Shown one piece after another: positions 40,080 to 48,608 of a stretch of 64,000 nt of DNA; position 1 is the stretch's first letter, and each line of letters begins with the position of its first letter. The notes under the pieces were generated by a model, which was not told the DNA's origin, did not search any database, and was given only the letters and a program-made list of their open reading frames with translations. Both the position numbers and the translations under genes were made by a program. Origin of the DNA: Microbacterium sp. Au-Mic1 (GTDB taxonomy: Bacteria > Actinomycetota > Actinomycetes > Actinomycetales > Microbacteriaceae); the NCBI RefSeq assembly GCF_021341785.1, contig NZ_JAJTTF010000014.1:62001-126000 (forward strand). Direction: 5' to 3'.

Positions 40080-41104
40080 GCTGCCGTCTCCTCTCCTGCG
40101 GCCGGGTAGAGGTGGCAGGCGACGACGCCGCCGTCGGGGGCGGGCCGCAGTTCCGGCACCTCCCGCGTGCACAGGTCGAACGCCTTGGGGCAGCGCGGGT
40201 TGAAGGCGCAGCCCGTGGGGCGGCTCGCCGGGTGCGGCGGGGCGCCCGCGATGGTGAGCAGGCGGGGGACCGTCTGATCGATGCGCGGCACGGCCTGCAG
40301 CAGACCCTGCGTGTAGGGGTGCGCGGGGTGCGCGAACAGCGTGTCGACGGCGCCCTCGTCCACCTTGCGGCCGGAGTACATCACCGCGACGCGATCGGTG
40401 AATCCGGCAACGGTGCCGAGGTCGTGCGTGATCAGCAGCACGGCGAGACCGCGCTCCTTGGACACCTTGTCCATGAGCGTGAGCACCTGCTCCTGCACGC
40501 GCACGTCCAGGGCCGTGGTGGGTTCGTCCGCGATGATCAGGGACGGATCCGAGATGAGGGCCATCGCGAGGACGACGCGCTGCCGCATGCCGCCGGAGAA
40601 CTCGTGCGGGTAGGCCCTCATCCGGGCCTCGGCGTTCACCACGCCGAGCTCCTCGAGCACCGCCTTCGCGCGCTTCTCCGCCTCGGCGCGGGAGACTCCC
40701 GCGATCCGCAGGGGCTCCATCACCTGCTCCCCGATCGTCATGAGGGGGTTGAGCGCGCCCATCGGATCCTGGAAGACCATGCCGATCCGGTGTCCGCGGA
40801 CACCGACCATCTGCTTGTCGCTGAGCTTCAGCAGGTCCTGCCCCTGGAACTCCACCGAACCGGAGAGCCGGAAGTCGGCGTCGAGTCGCATGATCGAGCG
40901 AGCGGTGACCGACTTACCGGATCCGGACTCGCCAACGAGCGCCACCCGGTCGCCCGGGCGCATCTCGAGGCTGAAGTCCTCGACCAGCCGGATCGGCTCG
41001 TCCTTGGGGCCGGCGTCGATCGTGAGGTTCCGCACCGACAGGAGCGGAGTGGTCGCCGGCATCGCGCCGGTCCGCCCGTTGCGGGCGTTCGTGAGAGTGT
41101 TCAT
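40076..41104 (-). CDS. ABC transporter ATP-binding protein (DppD type)
   Basis: 342 residues from the ATG at 41104. Walker A GESGSGKSV, Q-loop FQDPMGALNPLM, signature FSGGMRQRVVLAMAL, Walker B LIIADEP and switch ITHDLGTV are present. Unlike the other three ATPase domains in the window, it carries the peptide-type C-terminal extension with GCAFNPRCPKAFDLC (about 300-315), which in OppD/OppF relatives may bind a metal cluster. It is 8 bp from the permease gene upstream. Confidence 0.95.
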   Translation of the reverse strand: MNTLTNARNGRTGAMPATTPLLSVRNLTIDAGPKDEPIRLVEDFSLEMRPGDRVALVGESGSGKSVTARSIMRLDADFRLSGSVEFQGQDLLKLSDKQMVGVRGHRIGMVFQDPMGALNPLMTIGEQVMEPLRIAGVSRAEAEKRAKAVLEELGVVNAEARMRAYPHEFSGGMRQRVVLAMALISDPSLIIADEPTTALDVRVQEQVLTLMDKVSKERGLAVLLITHDLGTVAGFTDRVAVMYSGRKVDEGAVDTLFAHPAHPYTQGLLQAVPRIDQTVPRLLTIAGAPPHPASRPTGCAFNPRCPKAFDLCTREVPELRPAPDGGVVACHLYPAAGEETAA

Positions 41105-41112
41105 TGCCGTGC

Positions 41113-41985
41113 TCACCTTCTGCGAAGGGCGGGGTTGAAGCGGACCTGGAGGATGTCGCCGAGCAGACCGAAGGCCACGGCGGTGATGGCGATCGCGAGA
41201 CCCGGAGCGAACGCGGCCCACGGCGCGGTGGCGATGATGCCCTTCGCGCTGGTGACCATCGCGCCCCACTCGGCGCTCGGCGGCTGTGCGCCGACGCCGA
41301 CGAAGGACAGGCCTCCGAGGATCAGGATCGTGTTGCCGATGTCACCGGCCCACTTGACCACGAGCACGTCGAGCGAGTTCGGGATCACGTGGTGCAGCAT
41401 GAGCCTCGTGCGGGAGACGCCCAGCACACGGGCGTTCTCCACGAACGGCTGAGCCATCGTCTCCTTCATGACGCCGCGCAGCACGCGCGCCGTCACGGGC
41501 CATCCGGTGAGGATCATCGCGATGACGGCCGAGTTGAGGCTCGGACCGAGCGCCGCGGCGACACCGAGGGCGAAGATGATCGGCGGGAACGCCAGGGCGG
41601 CGTCGACGACCCGCATCAGCACTTCGTCGGCCCACTTGCCGCCGAGGGTGGCGAGGGTGGCGACCAGGATGCCGATAACGGAGAAGCCGGTGACGATGAT
41701 CACCGAGCTCAGCAGCGACGACTGCGCGCCGGCGATGATGCGCCAGAACACGTCGCGGCCCTGCTCGTCCGTGCCGAACCAGTGCGCGGCGCTGGGCGCC
41801 TGCAACGCGTTCAGGATGTCCGACCGGTAGACCGCGTCGTACGGCGCGATCAGCGGCCCGACGATCGCCAGCAGCAGCAGCAGCACCACCACGATGGGGA
41901 TGATGATCTGCATCCCGGAGATGCCGGTGATGGAGCGGACGGTACGGCGCCGCATGGGCGCGATCATTGCGAGAGTGTTGCTCAT
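41113..41985 (-). CDS. ABC transporter permease (DppC type)
   Basis: 290 residues with six membrane segments; the first is at about 22-44. HWFGTDEQGRDVFWRIIAGAQSSL near 72 is the DppC mark and the EAA-type loop is ENARVLGVSRTRLMLHHVIPNSLDVL (about 160-186). It pairs with the next permease gene upstream, 11 bp away. Confidence 0.95.
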   Translation of the reverse strand: MSNTLAMIAPMRRRTVRSITGISGMQIIIPIVVVLLLLLAIVGPLIAPYDAVYRSDILNALQAPSAAHWFGTDEQGRDVFWRIIAGAQSSLLSSVIIVTGFSVIGILVATLATLGGKWADEVLMRVVDAALAFPPIIFALGVAAALGPSLNSAVIAMILTGWPVTARVLRGVMKETMAQPFVENARVLGVSRTRLMLHHVIPNSLDVLVVKWAGDIGNTILILGGLSFVGVGAQPPSAEWGAMVTSAKGIIATAPWAAFAPGLAIAITAVAFGLLGDILQVRFNPALRRR

Positions 41986-41996
41986 GATTTCCGCTC

Positions 41997-43037
41997 CTAA
42001 CCCAGCTGCCCGGCCCGCAGACGCGGGTCTCGGATGAGCTGGAGGACGTCGACGATGTAGTTGCAGACGACCACCAGGACGCCGATCACCAGCACCCCGC
42101 CGAGCACGGCGAAGGTGTCCTTCTGGGCGACCGCATTGGTCAGGTAGGAGCCGACTCCCACCAGGCCGAACACGGATTCCACGAGGACGGCGGCGCCGAC
42201 CATGGCGCCGAACTGGATCCCGACAAGGGTCATCGAGGGACCGATGGCGTTCGGCAGGACGTGCCGCCAGACGAGCTGGCGCTGCGGGATCCCCTTGGCG
42301 CGCGCGACCGTGAGGTGCTCGCGGGCCAGGACCTGGATGAGCTCGGCGCGCATGATGCGGTACAGCTGCGCGGCGAACGGCAGAGCCAGGACGATGGCCG
42401 GGAGGATCAGGTGCTGCACGCCGTCCCAGGCGGCCAGGGGATTGCCGGCCAGCAGCGAGTCGATGATCACCGACCCCGTCCGCGTCGGGATGTCGAATCC
42501 GCGAGACAGGCGGCCGGAGATCGGGACCAGCTGCAGCTTGGTGCCCAGCAGGTACTGCAGCAGCAGTGCGAGCCAGAACGTCGGCAGGCCGGCGCAGATG
42601 ATCACGAGCGTCTTGATCGTGAAGTCAGCCGCTCCGTCGCGTCGCAGCGCCGAGAGGGTGGCCAGCGGCGTCACGCAGGTGACGACGATGATCACCGCCA
42701 GCAGCACCAGCTCGATGGTCTGCGGGAGCACCTGTCCGATGCCCTGCGTGACCGACACGTGGGTCGTGATCGAGGTGCCGAGGTCGCCGCGCACGAGCCG
42801 CCCGAAGAACGTCATCAGCTGCACGAGGAACGGCTGATCCAGGCCCAGGGCCTTGCTGACCGCCGCGACCTGCTCGGGACTGGCGTTCTCGCCGGCCGCC
42901 ACGCGGGCCTCATCGCCCGGGATGAGCTTGACCATCAGGAAGACGAACGCGCTCAGGCCGATGAGGGTGATGACGGAGGACAGGGCTTTGCGCAGCAGGA
43001 AGACCGTGGTCTGCCGCGCCGGATTGCTGTTGGCCAT
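41997..43037 (-). CDS. ABC transporter permease (DppB type)
   Basis: 346 residues from the ATG at 43037 (MANSNPARQT); a GTG at 43046 overlapping the binding-protein stop is an alternative. The first membrane segment, the long loop with GDEARVAAGENASPEQVAAVSKALGLD-like sequence and GDLGTSI, and the EAA loop VARAKGIPQRQLVWRHVLPNAIGP are typical of DppB proteins. Length slightly above usual because of a longer second loop. Confidence 0.95.
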   Translation of the reverse strand: MANSNPARQTTVFLLRKALSSVITLIGLSAFVFLMVKLIPGDEARVAAGENASPEQVAAVSKALGLDQPFLVQLMTFFGRLVRGDLGTSITTHVSVTQGIGQVLPQTIELVLLAVIIVVTCVTPLATLSALRRDGAADFTIKTLVIICAGLPTFWLALLLQYLLGTKLQLVPISGRLSRGFDIPTRTGSVIIDSLLAGNPLAAWDGVQHLILPAIVLALPFAAQLYRIMRAELIQVLAREHLTVARAKGIPQRQLVWRHVLPNAIGPSMTLVGIQFGAMVGAAVLVESVFGLVGVGSYLTNAVAQKDTFAVLGGVLVIGVLVVVCNYIVDVLQLIRDPRLRAGQLG

Positions 43038-43042
43038 GGCTC

Positions 43043-44632
43043 TCACCCGACCCGAAGGGTGAAGAACGAGATCGGCGTCGCGGACCAGGAGAAGTCGATC
43101 CCCTTGAGGTCGCTGCGGTAGCCGACCGGGAACGCGACCTGGAAGAGGTTCGCCTGCACCGAGTCGTCGGCCACAGTGGTCTGCACCTGCTTGTAGAGGT
43201 CGCAGCGGGCGCCGGCATCGGCAGTCGTGCGGGCCTTGTTCAGCAGGTCATCGACCTTCGGGTTGCTGTACGCACCCTTGTTGGTGCCTCCGATGTTGGC
43301 CGAGTTGTACAGCTTGTCCAGGCCGGCGCCGGGGTCCGGCGTCAGGATGTAGTCGTTGATCAGCGTGAGGCCCGGGATCGTCGCCGGATCCGCGAGCGTC
43401 TTGAGGTAGTCGGGGAAGGCGATCGGCACCAGGTTCACCGTCACGCCCAGGTCCTTCAGGTTCGACTGGAACAGGGTCGCGATCTGGGTCTGCGTGGAGT
43501 CGACCGACTGGTAGCGCAGATCGAGCGCGGTCGAGCCGAGACCGGAGAGCAGTTCCTTGGCCTTCGCCTTGTCCTGTGCGGACGGCTTGGCGTCGGCACG
43601 GCAGGTGAAAGCCGGCGACAGGATGCCGCTGGAGATCGCACCCTCGCCGTTGAGGATCTTCTGGAAGCCGCCGGAGTAGTCGAACGCCAGCTTGAGGCCC
43701 TCGCGGATCTTCGGGTCGGCGGTGGGGCCGGTCGAGGTGTTGAACCACAGCTGGGTCTGGCCCGACGTCGGCACGAACTTCACGGAGACCCCGCTCTGAC
43801 CCTTCAGCGCGGTCGCGTCGATCGCGGACAGGCCGAAGGAGACGTCGATGTTGCCGGCCTTGAGCTCGTCGCGGTTGGTCGCGCTCTCATCGATCCGGCG
43901 GAACACCATCTGGGTGGGCCGCTTGTCGTCGAATCCCCAGTACTTGTCGAACCTCTTCACGGTGGTGCCGTCGGCGGACGATGCGCCGGTGCCCTCGAAC
44001 GGGCCCGTTCCGGCCTCGTGCGCCTGCAGCCAGCCCTGCGCGTCGTCCGCGCCTGCGTTCTTGGAGACCAGGTCGGCCTCCATGATGTAGATGTTCGCGA
44101 GTCCGTTGATGAAGAACGCGTTCGGCGACTTCAGGTTGATCACGACGTGCGACTTGTCGACCACGGTCGTCGAGTCGTAGCCCTGCAGCAGGGACGCGAC
44201 GCCCTGTCCGAGCCGGATGTAGCGGTCGAAGCTGTACTGCACGTCCTTCGCGGTGAGAGGAGTGCCGTCATGGAACTTGACGCCGTCGCGCAGGGTGAAG
44301 GCGATCGATTTCGCGTCTCCCGCGACCTTGAAGTCGCTGGCGAGGGCGCCGACCATCTTGTTGTCCTGGGCGGCATCGAACTTGATCAGCGGCTCGTAGA
44401 CGATGTTGTCCACCATGTTGGTCTGCGCGTAGTCGGCGCGCAGCGGATCCATGGTGTTGAACTCGTGCTTGAAGCCGACGACGACGGACGTCGATGCGGC
44501 GGTGCTGCTGCCGCCGCCGGCACCACCGGAGGATCCGCCCGCGGTGCAGGCGGCGAGGGAGGTGGCGACGAGCGGGAGAGCGAGAAGTGCGGCGCCGAGG
44601 ATGATCCGGCGGCTGCGGTGCTGAGATGACAT
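43043..44632 (-). CDS. ABC transporter substrate-binding lipoprotein, family 5
   Basis: 529 residues. Signal peptide with Arg-rich start, hydrophobic core and lipobox LAAC, so Cys29 is lipidated, followed by a Gly/Ser-rich tether. VKFHDGTPLTAKDVQYSFDRY near 110 and KIREGLKLAFDYSGGF near 300 are family 5 marks. The ribosome site AGGAG is 9 nt before the ATG. As the first gene after the 44648-44688 hairpin it probably has its own promoter. Given the ring-opening hydrolase downstream it may bind an N-containing cyclic compound or amide rather than a peptide. Confidence 0.94.
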   Translation of the reverse strand: MSSQHRSRRIILGAALLALPLVATSLAACTAGGSSGGAGGGSSTAASTSVVVGFKHEFNTMDPLRADYAQTNMVDNIVYEPLIKFDAAQDNKMVGALASDFKVAGDAKSIAFTLRDGVKFHDGTPLTAKDVQYSFDRYIRLGQGVASLLQGYDSTTVVDKSHVVINLKSPNAFFINGLANIYIMEADLVSKNAGADDAQGWLQAHEAGTGPFEGTGASSADGTTVKRFDKYWGFDDKRPTQMVFRRIDESATNRDELKAGNIDVSFGLSAIDATALKGQSGVSVKFVPTSGQTQLWFNTSTGPTADPKIREGLKLAFDYSGGFQKILNGEGAISSGILSPAFTCRADAKPSAQDKAKAKELLSGLGSTALDLRYQSVDSTQTQIATLFQSNLKDLGVTVNLVPIAFPDYLKTLADPATIPGLTLINDYILTPDPGAGLDKLYNSANIGGTNKGAYSNPKVDDLLNKARTTADAGARCDLYKQVQTTVADDSVQANLFQVAFPVGYRSDLKGIDFSWSATPISFFTLRVG

Positions 44633-44647
44633 GGAGTGACTCCTGGA

Positions 44648-44688
44648 TGAGAAAAGGGTGATTTCTCAGGGCGCGGGCTGGCGCCCTG
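44648..44688 (-). terminator. Hairpins between the M24 gene and the importer operon
   Basis: On the minus strand a GC stem CAGGGCGC/GCGCCCTG (44667-44688) is followed at once by TGAGAAA-N7-TTTCTCA (44648-44668). The first could end transcription from the M24 gene; the second, in the leader of the importer operon, could be an operator. The rest of the gap 44689-44853 shows no clear signal. Confidence 0.5.
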
Positions 44689-44853
44689 CTCGGGGTTCGG
44701 GCATCACCGCACAGAAGACCCTTGAGGGTGAGGGGCAGCCGTGCGATGGCTCTTGTGGAGTGCTCCGGTGTCTGATGTTGAGTTATGCGAGCCGGATCTG
44801 GATCCGGGGTGGGGGGCTGTGCGCTTCGATGCGGTCAGCCGCGGGTGTGCGGA

Positions 44854-46098
44854 TCAGAGTTCCCAGATTCCTCGGGGCGACTCAGTGATCCATTCGGCCC
44901 CGTCGTCGGTGACGAGGGCCATGTCGCCGGCGACGATGCAGCCGAGACCGGGAACGGTGAAGTTGGGATGCACTTCGATGACCATTCCCTTCTCGATCCG
45001 GACGCCGGAGTCATCGAGGGACCTGTCCCGCAAGGGGTTGAGATCCCGCGCCATCCCGGGCTCGACATAGGTGAGGCCGAGTCCGTGACAGCTCTGGAAG
45101 CGGAACGGATCCGTTTCCCTGGTGAAGGGGGCGTGCGCCGCGTACTGGTCCTCGATGGCGTCGACGACGCGGTGCAGCGGCTCGCCGGGGCGCATGGCCT
45201 GCAGAGCCGCGTCCTGGATCTGGATGAGGATGTCGGCGTAGGCGGCGAGCTCTGCGCTCGGCCGTCCGCGGACGCCCATGCGCAGGCACTGACCGAAGTA
45301 GCCCTCGTAGGAGGTGGTCGTGCCCAGCTGCACGCGATCACGGTCGGTGATCCGTGCGGGGAGTTCCATGAACTCGAAGTAGGTGGTCGGCGGTTCCTCG
45401 CCGATCGACAGCCAGCAGTTCGCCGAATCGGCGCCGAGCAGGCGGCCGACGTGCTCGGCCTCCGCCATGACCGAGGGGCCCGAAGCGCCGGGCCGGGTCG
45501 ACTCGGCGAATGCCGCCGCGACCATGGCGTCCGAGATTCGTGCCGAGGTGCGGAGCATCTCGATCTCCTCGGGTGCGCGCGTGAGGCGCAGGCGATCGAG
45601 CACGCCCTCTGCTGCGATGATCCGGAAGTCGCGGAAACGCTCCGCCAGCTCCTGGTGCGCGGGGTGGCTCAGCTCGTCGATTCCGATCACGCCGATCCGC
45701 GCTCCGCCGCCGATCCCGGCTTCGGAGAGCACCCGGGCTGCGGCCTCGGGGTGCAGGCGCTGCTCGCCGGCCTGCACGATCTGACCCAGCCAGGCGGAGC
45801 GCCGGGAGAACTCGCGGTGCTCGTGCACGCCGAAGGCCAGCACCGCGGCCGCACCGGATGCGGTCACGAGCACGGTCGACGGCGTGGGCTTGGCCGCATA
45901 TCCGGCGAGGAACTGGATGTATCCGGCGGTCTTCGTCCGCGAGCCGAGCATGCGCGGGCTGCCGAAGACGACGAGGGCGTCGAGATCCGCTGCGATCATC
46001 GCTGCGCGGACGCGTTCGATGCGCTGTTCCAGTACCGGGACCGGGACGGTGGCGGTGAAACGCTCCCGCGGGGCGACCGCGGCCTCCACCAGGCTCAT
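44854..46098 (-). CDS. M24 (pita-bread fold) hydrolase, creatinase-like, metal ligands mostly missing
   Basis: 414 residues from the ATG at 46098 (MSLVEAAVAP); no good ribosome site precedes it, so the start is uncertain. The N-terminal creatinase domain (about 24-170) and the pita-bread domain (about 180-410) are recognisable. Of the five metal ligands of M24 peptidases, His338 (CHGLGLTYVEPG) and Glu375 (MVIEVHP) remain, but the two Asp positions read Thr/Gly (VQLGTTTS, about 259-260) and Gln270 (GYFGQCLRM), and the last Glu position reads Ala390. Creatinase itself works without metal. A C-N hydrolase acting on a guanidino, ureido or amide compound is therefore likelier than an aminopeptidase. 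Confidence 0.83.
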   Translation of the reverse strand: MSLVEAAVAPRERFTATVPVPVLEQRIERVRAAMIAADLDALVVFGSPRMLGSRTKTAGYIQFLAGYAAKPTPSTVLVTASGAAAVLAFGVHEHREFSRRSAWLGQIVQAGEQRLHPEAAARVLSEAGIGGGARIGVIGIDELSHPAHQELAERFRDFRIIAAEGVLDRLRLTRAPEEIEMLRTSARISDAMVAAAFAESTRPGASGPSVMAEAEHVGRLLGADSANCWLSIGEEPPTTYFEFMELPARITDRDRVQLGTTTSYEGYFGQCLRMGVRGRPSAELAAYADILIQIQDAALQAMRPGEPLHRVVDAIEDQYAAHAPFTRETDPFRFQSCHGLGLTYVEPGMARDLNPLRDRSLDDSGVRIEKGMVIEVHPNFTVPGLGCIVAGDMALVTDDGAEWITESPRGIWEL

Positions 46099-46398
46099 GA
46101 CAGCCGGTCCAGGGGTGAGCAGGACAGAGCTGCGCGGCGGTCGTTTCCAGCGAACCGTACGGGGACGCGGAGCCGCGACGGTGCGGTTCCTGTGCCCCGG
46201 AGTGCCGAACTCGCCTTCGGCACTCGGGCGTCTGAAGCAGCCATGGTTCAGAGCCAATCGTTCTTGGTTCAAGACCCCCTCGGGCGGGAGTGAACTCACT
46301 GTAGATCTGCGGTCGGGTATTCCGCAAGAGGAGATCAAACTTTCACGATGCGGTATCCGTGTGGCGGTTTCGATCCCCGGAAAAATGGAATACCGAAA

Positions 46399-46518
46399 TG
46401 GTGTACCAAAACTCCGGCATTCGCAAGCCCTGATTCCGCAGGCTCAGGCCGATCTACCCGCCGACGCCCCCGTGGCGCCCCCAAATAGGTACACCAAACG
46501 TCAAAGTGGTGTACCAAA
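46399..46518. promoter_or_regulatory. Three TTTGGTGTACC operator-like sites in a divergent control region
   Basis: TGGTGTACCAAA at 46399-46410 and 46507-46518, and the same word on the other strand at 46487-46498 (AGGTACACCAAA). Each has TGGT-N2-ACC(A/T) symmetry like GntR-family operators. The 574-bp gap 46099-46672 between the divergent M24 and MFS genes is relatively A/T-rich, holds no convincing gene and probably contains promoters for both. No GntR gene is in the window. Confidence 0.65.
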
Positions 46519-46521
46519 TGC

Positions 46522-46551
46522 TTGACCTGATTGTCAGCGTGTGCATAGGAT
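46522..46551 (+). promoter_or_regulatory. Likely promoter of the MFS-uraD-deaminase operon
   Basis: -35 TTGACC (46522-46527) and -10 TAGGAT (46546-46551) with an 18-bp spacer, just after the third operator-like site, which would let a bound protein block or assist RNA polymerase. Confidence 0.55.
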
Positions 46552-46672
46552 CGGTCCCGCACCCGATCTGTTGGAAATTGTTTCTCGGATCGTGAAAGTC
46601 ATTGAGTGGCCTGCCGCTCGCTCCACAGCCTGGCCCGCGTTGTCGCGGCCGGAGAAATCAAGGGAGATTTCC

Positions 46673-48055
46673 ATGTCCTCATCCCAGCCGGCGACGGTGA
46701 CCGTCGTGTCGGCAGAGAGCGTCTACCGGAAGGTGTTCTTCCGGATCGTCCCGTTCCTGATGCTGCTCTGGATCGTCGCCTGGATCGACCGGGTCAACAT
46801 CGGCTTCGTCAAGCTGCGCATGCTCGACGATCTGGGCTGGAGCGAGGCGATCTACGGCCTCGGCGCCGGGATCTTCTTCATCGGCTACTTCCTGTTCGAG
46901 GTGCCCAGCAACCTGCTGCTGCAGAAGATCGGCGCCAAGAAGACGATCATGCGCATCACCCTCGGCTGGGGCGCCGTGAGCATCCTGATGATGTTCGCGA
47001 CCACGCCCGAGCTCTTCTACGTCCTGCGCTTCCTGCTCGGCGTCTTCGAGGCCGGCTTCTATCCGGGCATCATCCTGTACCTGACGTACTGGTTCCCGGC
47101 CAACCGCCGGGCCAAGGCTTTCGGCATGTTCATGTCGGCATCCGCGTTCGCCGGCGTCATCGGCGGTCCGATCGCCGGCTGGATCATGACCAGCATGGGA
47201 GGCGTGTGGGGCCTCGCCGAGTGGCAGTGGGTCTTCATCATCGAAGGCATCCCGTCGATCATCCTCGGCATCGTGACCCTGTTCTACCTGACGGATCGTC
47301 CGCACCACGCGAAGTGGCTGACGGCCGCAGAGCGCGCCTTCGTGCAGAGCGAGCTCGACAACGAGGAGCACGCCGAGAACAAGCAACACAGCATGCTCGG
47401 CGCCCTCAAGGGCAAGACGATCTGGCTGTTCATCCTGATCTTCTTCTGCATCATCGCCGCGAACTCCTCGCTCACGTTCTACGGTCCGACGCTCGTCGCG
47501 AACGTCGGCGTCACGGACCCGCTCGCGGTGGGCTGGATCATGGCCGGCATCAACCTCCTCGGCGCCGCCGGCATGATCTCCGCGGGCTTCATCTCCGACC
47601 GCACCGGGGAGTCCCGCATCCAGACATCGATCTCGGCCGCCCTCGGCGCACTGGGACTGGCGGGTGCGGCTCTGCTGATCCCGGTGAGCCCGATCGGCGC
47701 GATCGCATGCCTGGCGCTGGCGCTCATCGGGACGATGTCCGCCATCCCGGTGTTCTGGCAGATGCCGAACCGCTTCCTGATCGGCGCGGCAGCCGCGGGC
47801 GGCGTGGCGCTGATCAACTCGATCGCGAACCTCGCGGGCTTCTTCGCCCCGACGATGCTCGGCTCGCTGAAGGATCAGACCGGGAGCCTCGCTCCCGGAC
47901 TCTTCATCGTCGCCGGGGTGGAGATCCTCGCCACGATCCTCATCCTGGCGCTGGTGCCCAAGTTCCGCGAGACTGGGAAGACGACCACTGTCCCGGTGTC
48001 GACCCGCGACGCCGCCGATGCGGCAGAGGTGAACGTCGTGGAGGTGCAGGCATGA
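46673..48055 (+). CDS. MFS transporter, anion:cation symporter (ACS) family
   Basis: 460 residues from the ATG at 46673 with AAGGGAGA before it. The ACS mark WIDRVNIGFVKL is at about 36-47, and EVPSNLLLQKIGAKKTIMR gives the loop 2-3 motif; twelve membrane segments. The family imports organic anions such as phthalate, tartrate, galactonate, allantoate or pantothenate. The stop overlaps the uraD ATG, so it likely imports a ureide, urate-like anion or another product feeding that step. Confidence 0.92.
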   Translation: MSSSQPATVTVVSAESVYRKVFFRIVPFLMLLWIVAWIDRVNIGFVKLRMLDDLGWSEAIYGLGAGIFFIGYFLFEVPSNLLLQKIGAKKTIMRITLGWGAVSILMMFATTPELFYVLRFLLGVFEAGFYPGIILYLTYWFPANRRAKAFGMFMSASAFAGVIGGPIAGWIMTSMGGVWGLAEWQWVFIIEGIPSIILGIVTLFYLTDRPHHAKWLTAAERAFVQSELDNEEHAENKQHSMLGALKGKTIWLFILIFFCIIAANSSLTFYGPTLVANVGVTDPLAVGWIMAGINLLGAAGMISAGFISDRTGESRIQTSISAALGALGLAGAALLIPVSPIGAIACLALALIGTMSAIPVFWQMPNRFLIGAAAAGGVALINSIANLAGFFAPTMLGSLKDQTGSLAPGLFIVAGVEILATILILALVPKFRETGKTTTVPVSTRDAADAAEVNVVEVQA

Positions 48056-48567
48056 GCGCCATGACCCTGGACGAGATCAACGCCCTCGATGAGGACGCCT
48101 TCGTCGCCGTGCTCGGTCCGGTCTTCGAGAACTCGCCCTGGGTCGCCCGGGGAGCGTGGGGTTCGCGTCCCTTCGCCGGCGTGCCCGAGCTGCATCGTGC
48201 GATGTTCGCCGTCGTCGAGGCCGCCGACAGGCAGACCGTGCTCGACTTCCTCAACGCTCACCCGGCCCTCGCGGGCAAGGAGGCGCAGGCCGGCGAGATG
48301 ACCACGGAATCCGTGGGGGAGCAGGCCAGCGCAGGACTCGACGCCCTCAGCCCAGAGGAGTTCGCGCGCATCGGCGAGCTCAACCGCACCTATCAGGACC
48401 GGCACGGGTTCCCCTTCGTGATCGCCGTGCGCGGCCACTCCAAAGCCTCGATCCTCGCCGAGTTCGAACGGCGGATCGGCGCCGACACCGAGGCGGAGCT
48501 GCGGGCGGCACTCGATCAGATCGCGCTGATCTCTCGGGGCCGGCTCGACCGCGCCGTCGCCGGCTGA
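48052..48567 (+). CDS. uraD: 2-oxo-4-hydroxy-4-carboxy-5-ureidoimidazoline (OHCU) decarboxylase
   Basis: 171 residues, ATGA overlap with the transporter. The family layout is clear: FVAVLGPVFENSPWVARGAW near 15-34, LNAHPALAGKEA near 68-79 with the catalytic His, LSPEEFARIGELNRTYQDRHGFPFVIAVRGHSKASILAEFERR near 100-142, split here into ELNRTY and FPFVIAVRGHSK signatures. The enzyme turns OHCU, a product of urate oxidation, into S-allantoin. No urate oxidase or hydroxyisourate hydrolase gene lies nearby, so the rest of the pathway is elsewhere or the enzyme serves a related ureido compound. Confidence 0.92.
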   Translation: MSAMTLDEINALDEDAFVAVLGPVFENSPWVARGAWGSRPFAGVPELHRAMFAVVEAADRQTVLDFLNAHPALAGKEAQAGEMTTESVGEQASAGLDALSPEEFARIGELNRTYQDRHGFPFVIAVRGHSKASILAEFERRIGADTEAELRAALDQIALISRGRLDRAVAG

Positions 48568-48608
48568 GGCGACCCGTGACCGAACCCGAACCCGAGAAGG
48601 AGAACGAG

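Noticed and set aside
44854..46338. 494-residue version of the M24 protein
   Set aside because: The extra 80 residues are Arg/Pro-rich, unlike the family N-terminus, and would run into the divergent promoter region.
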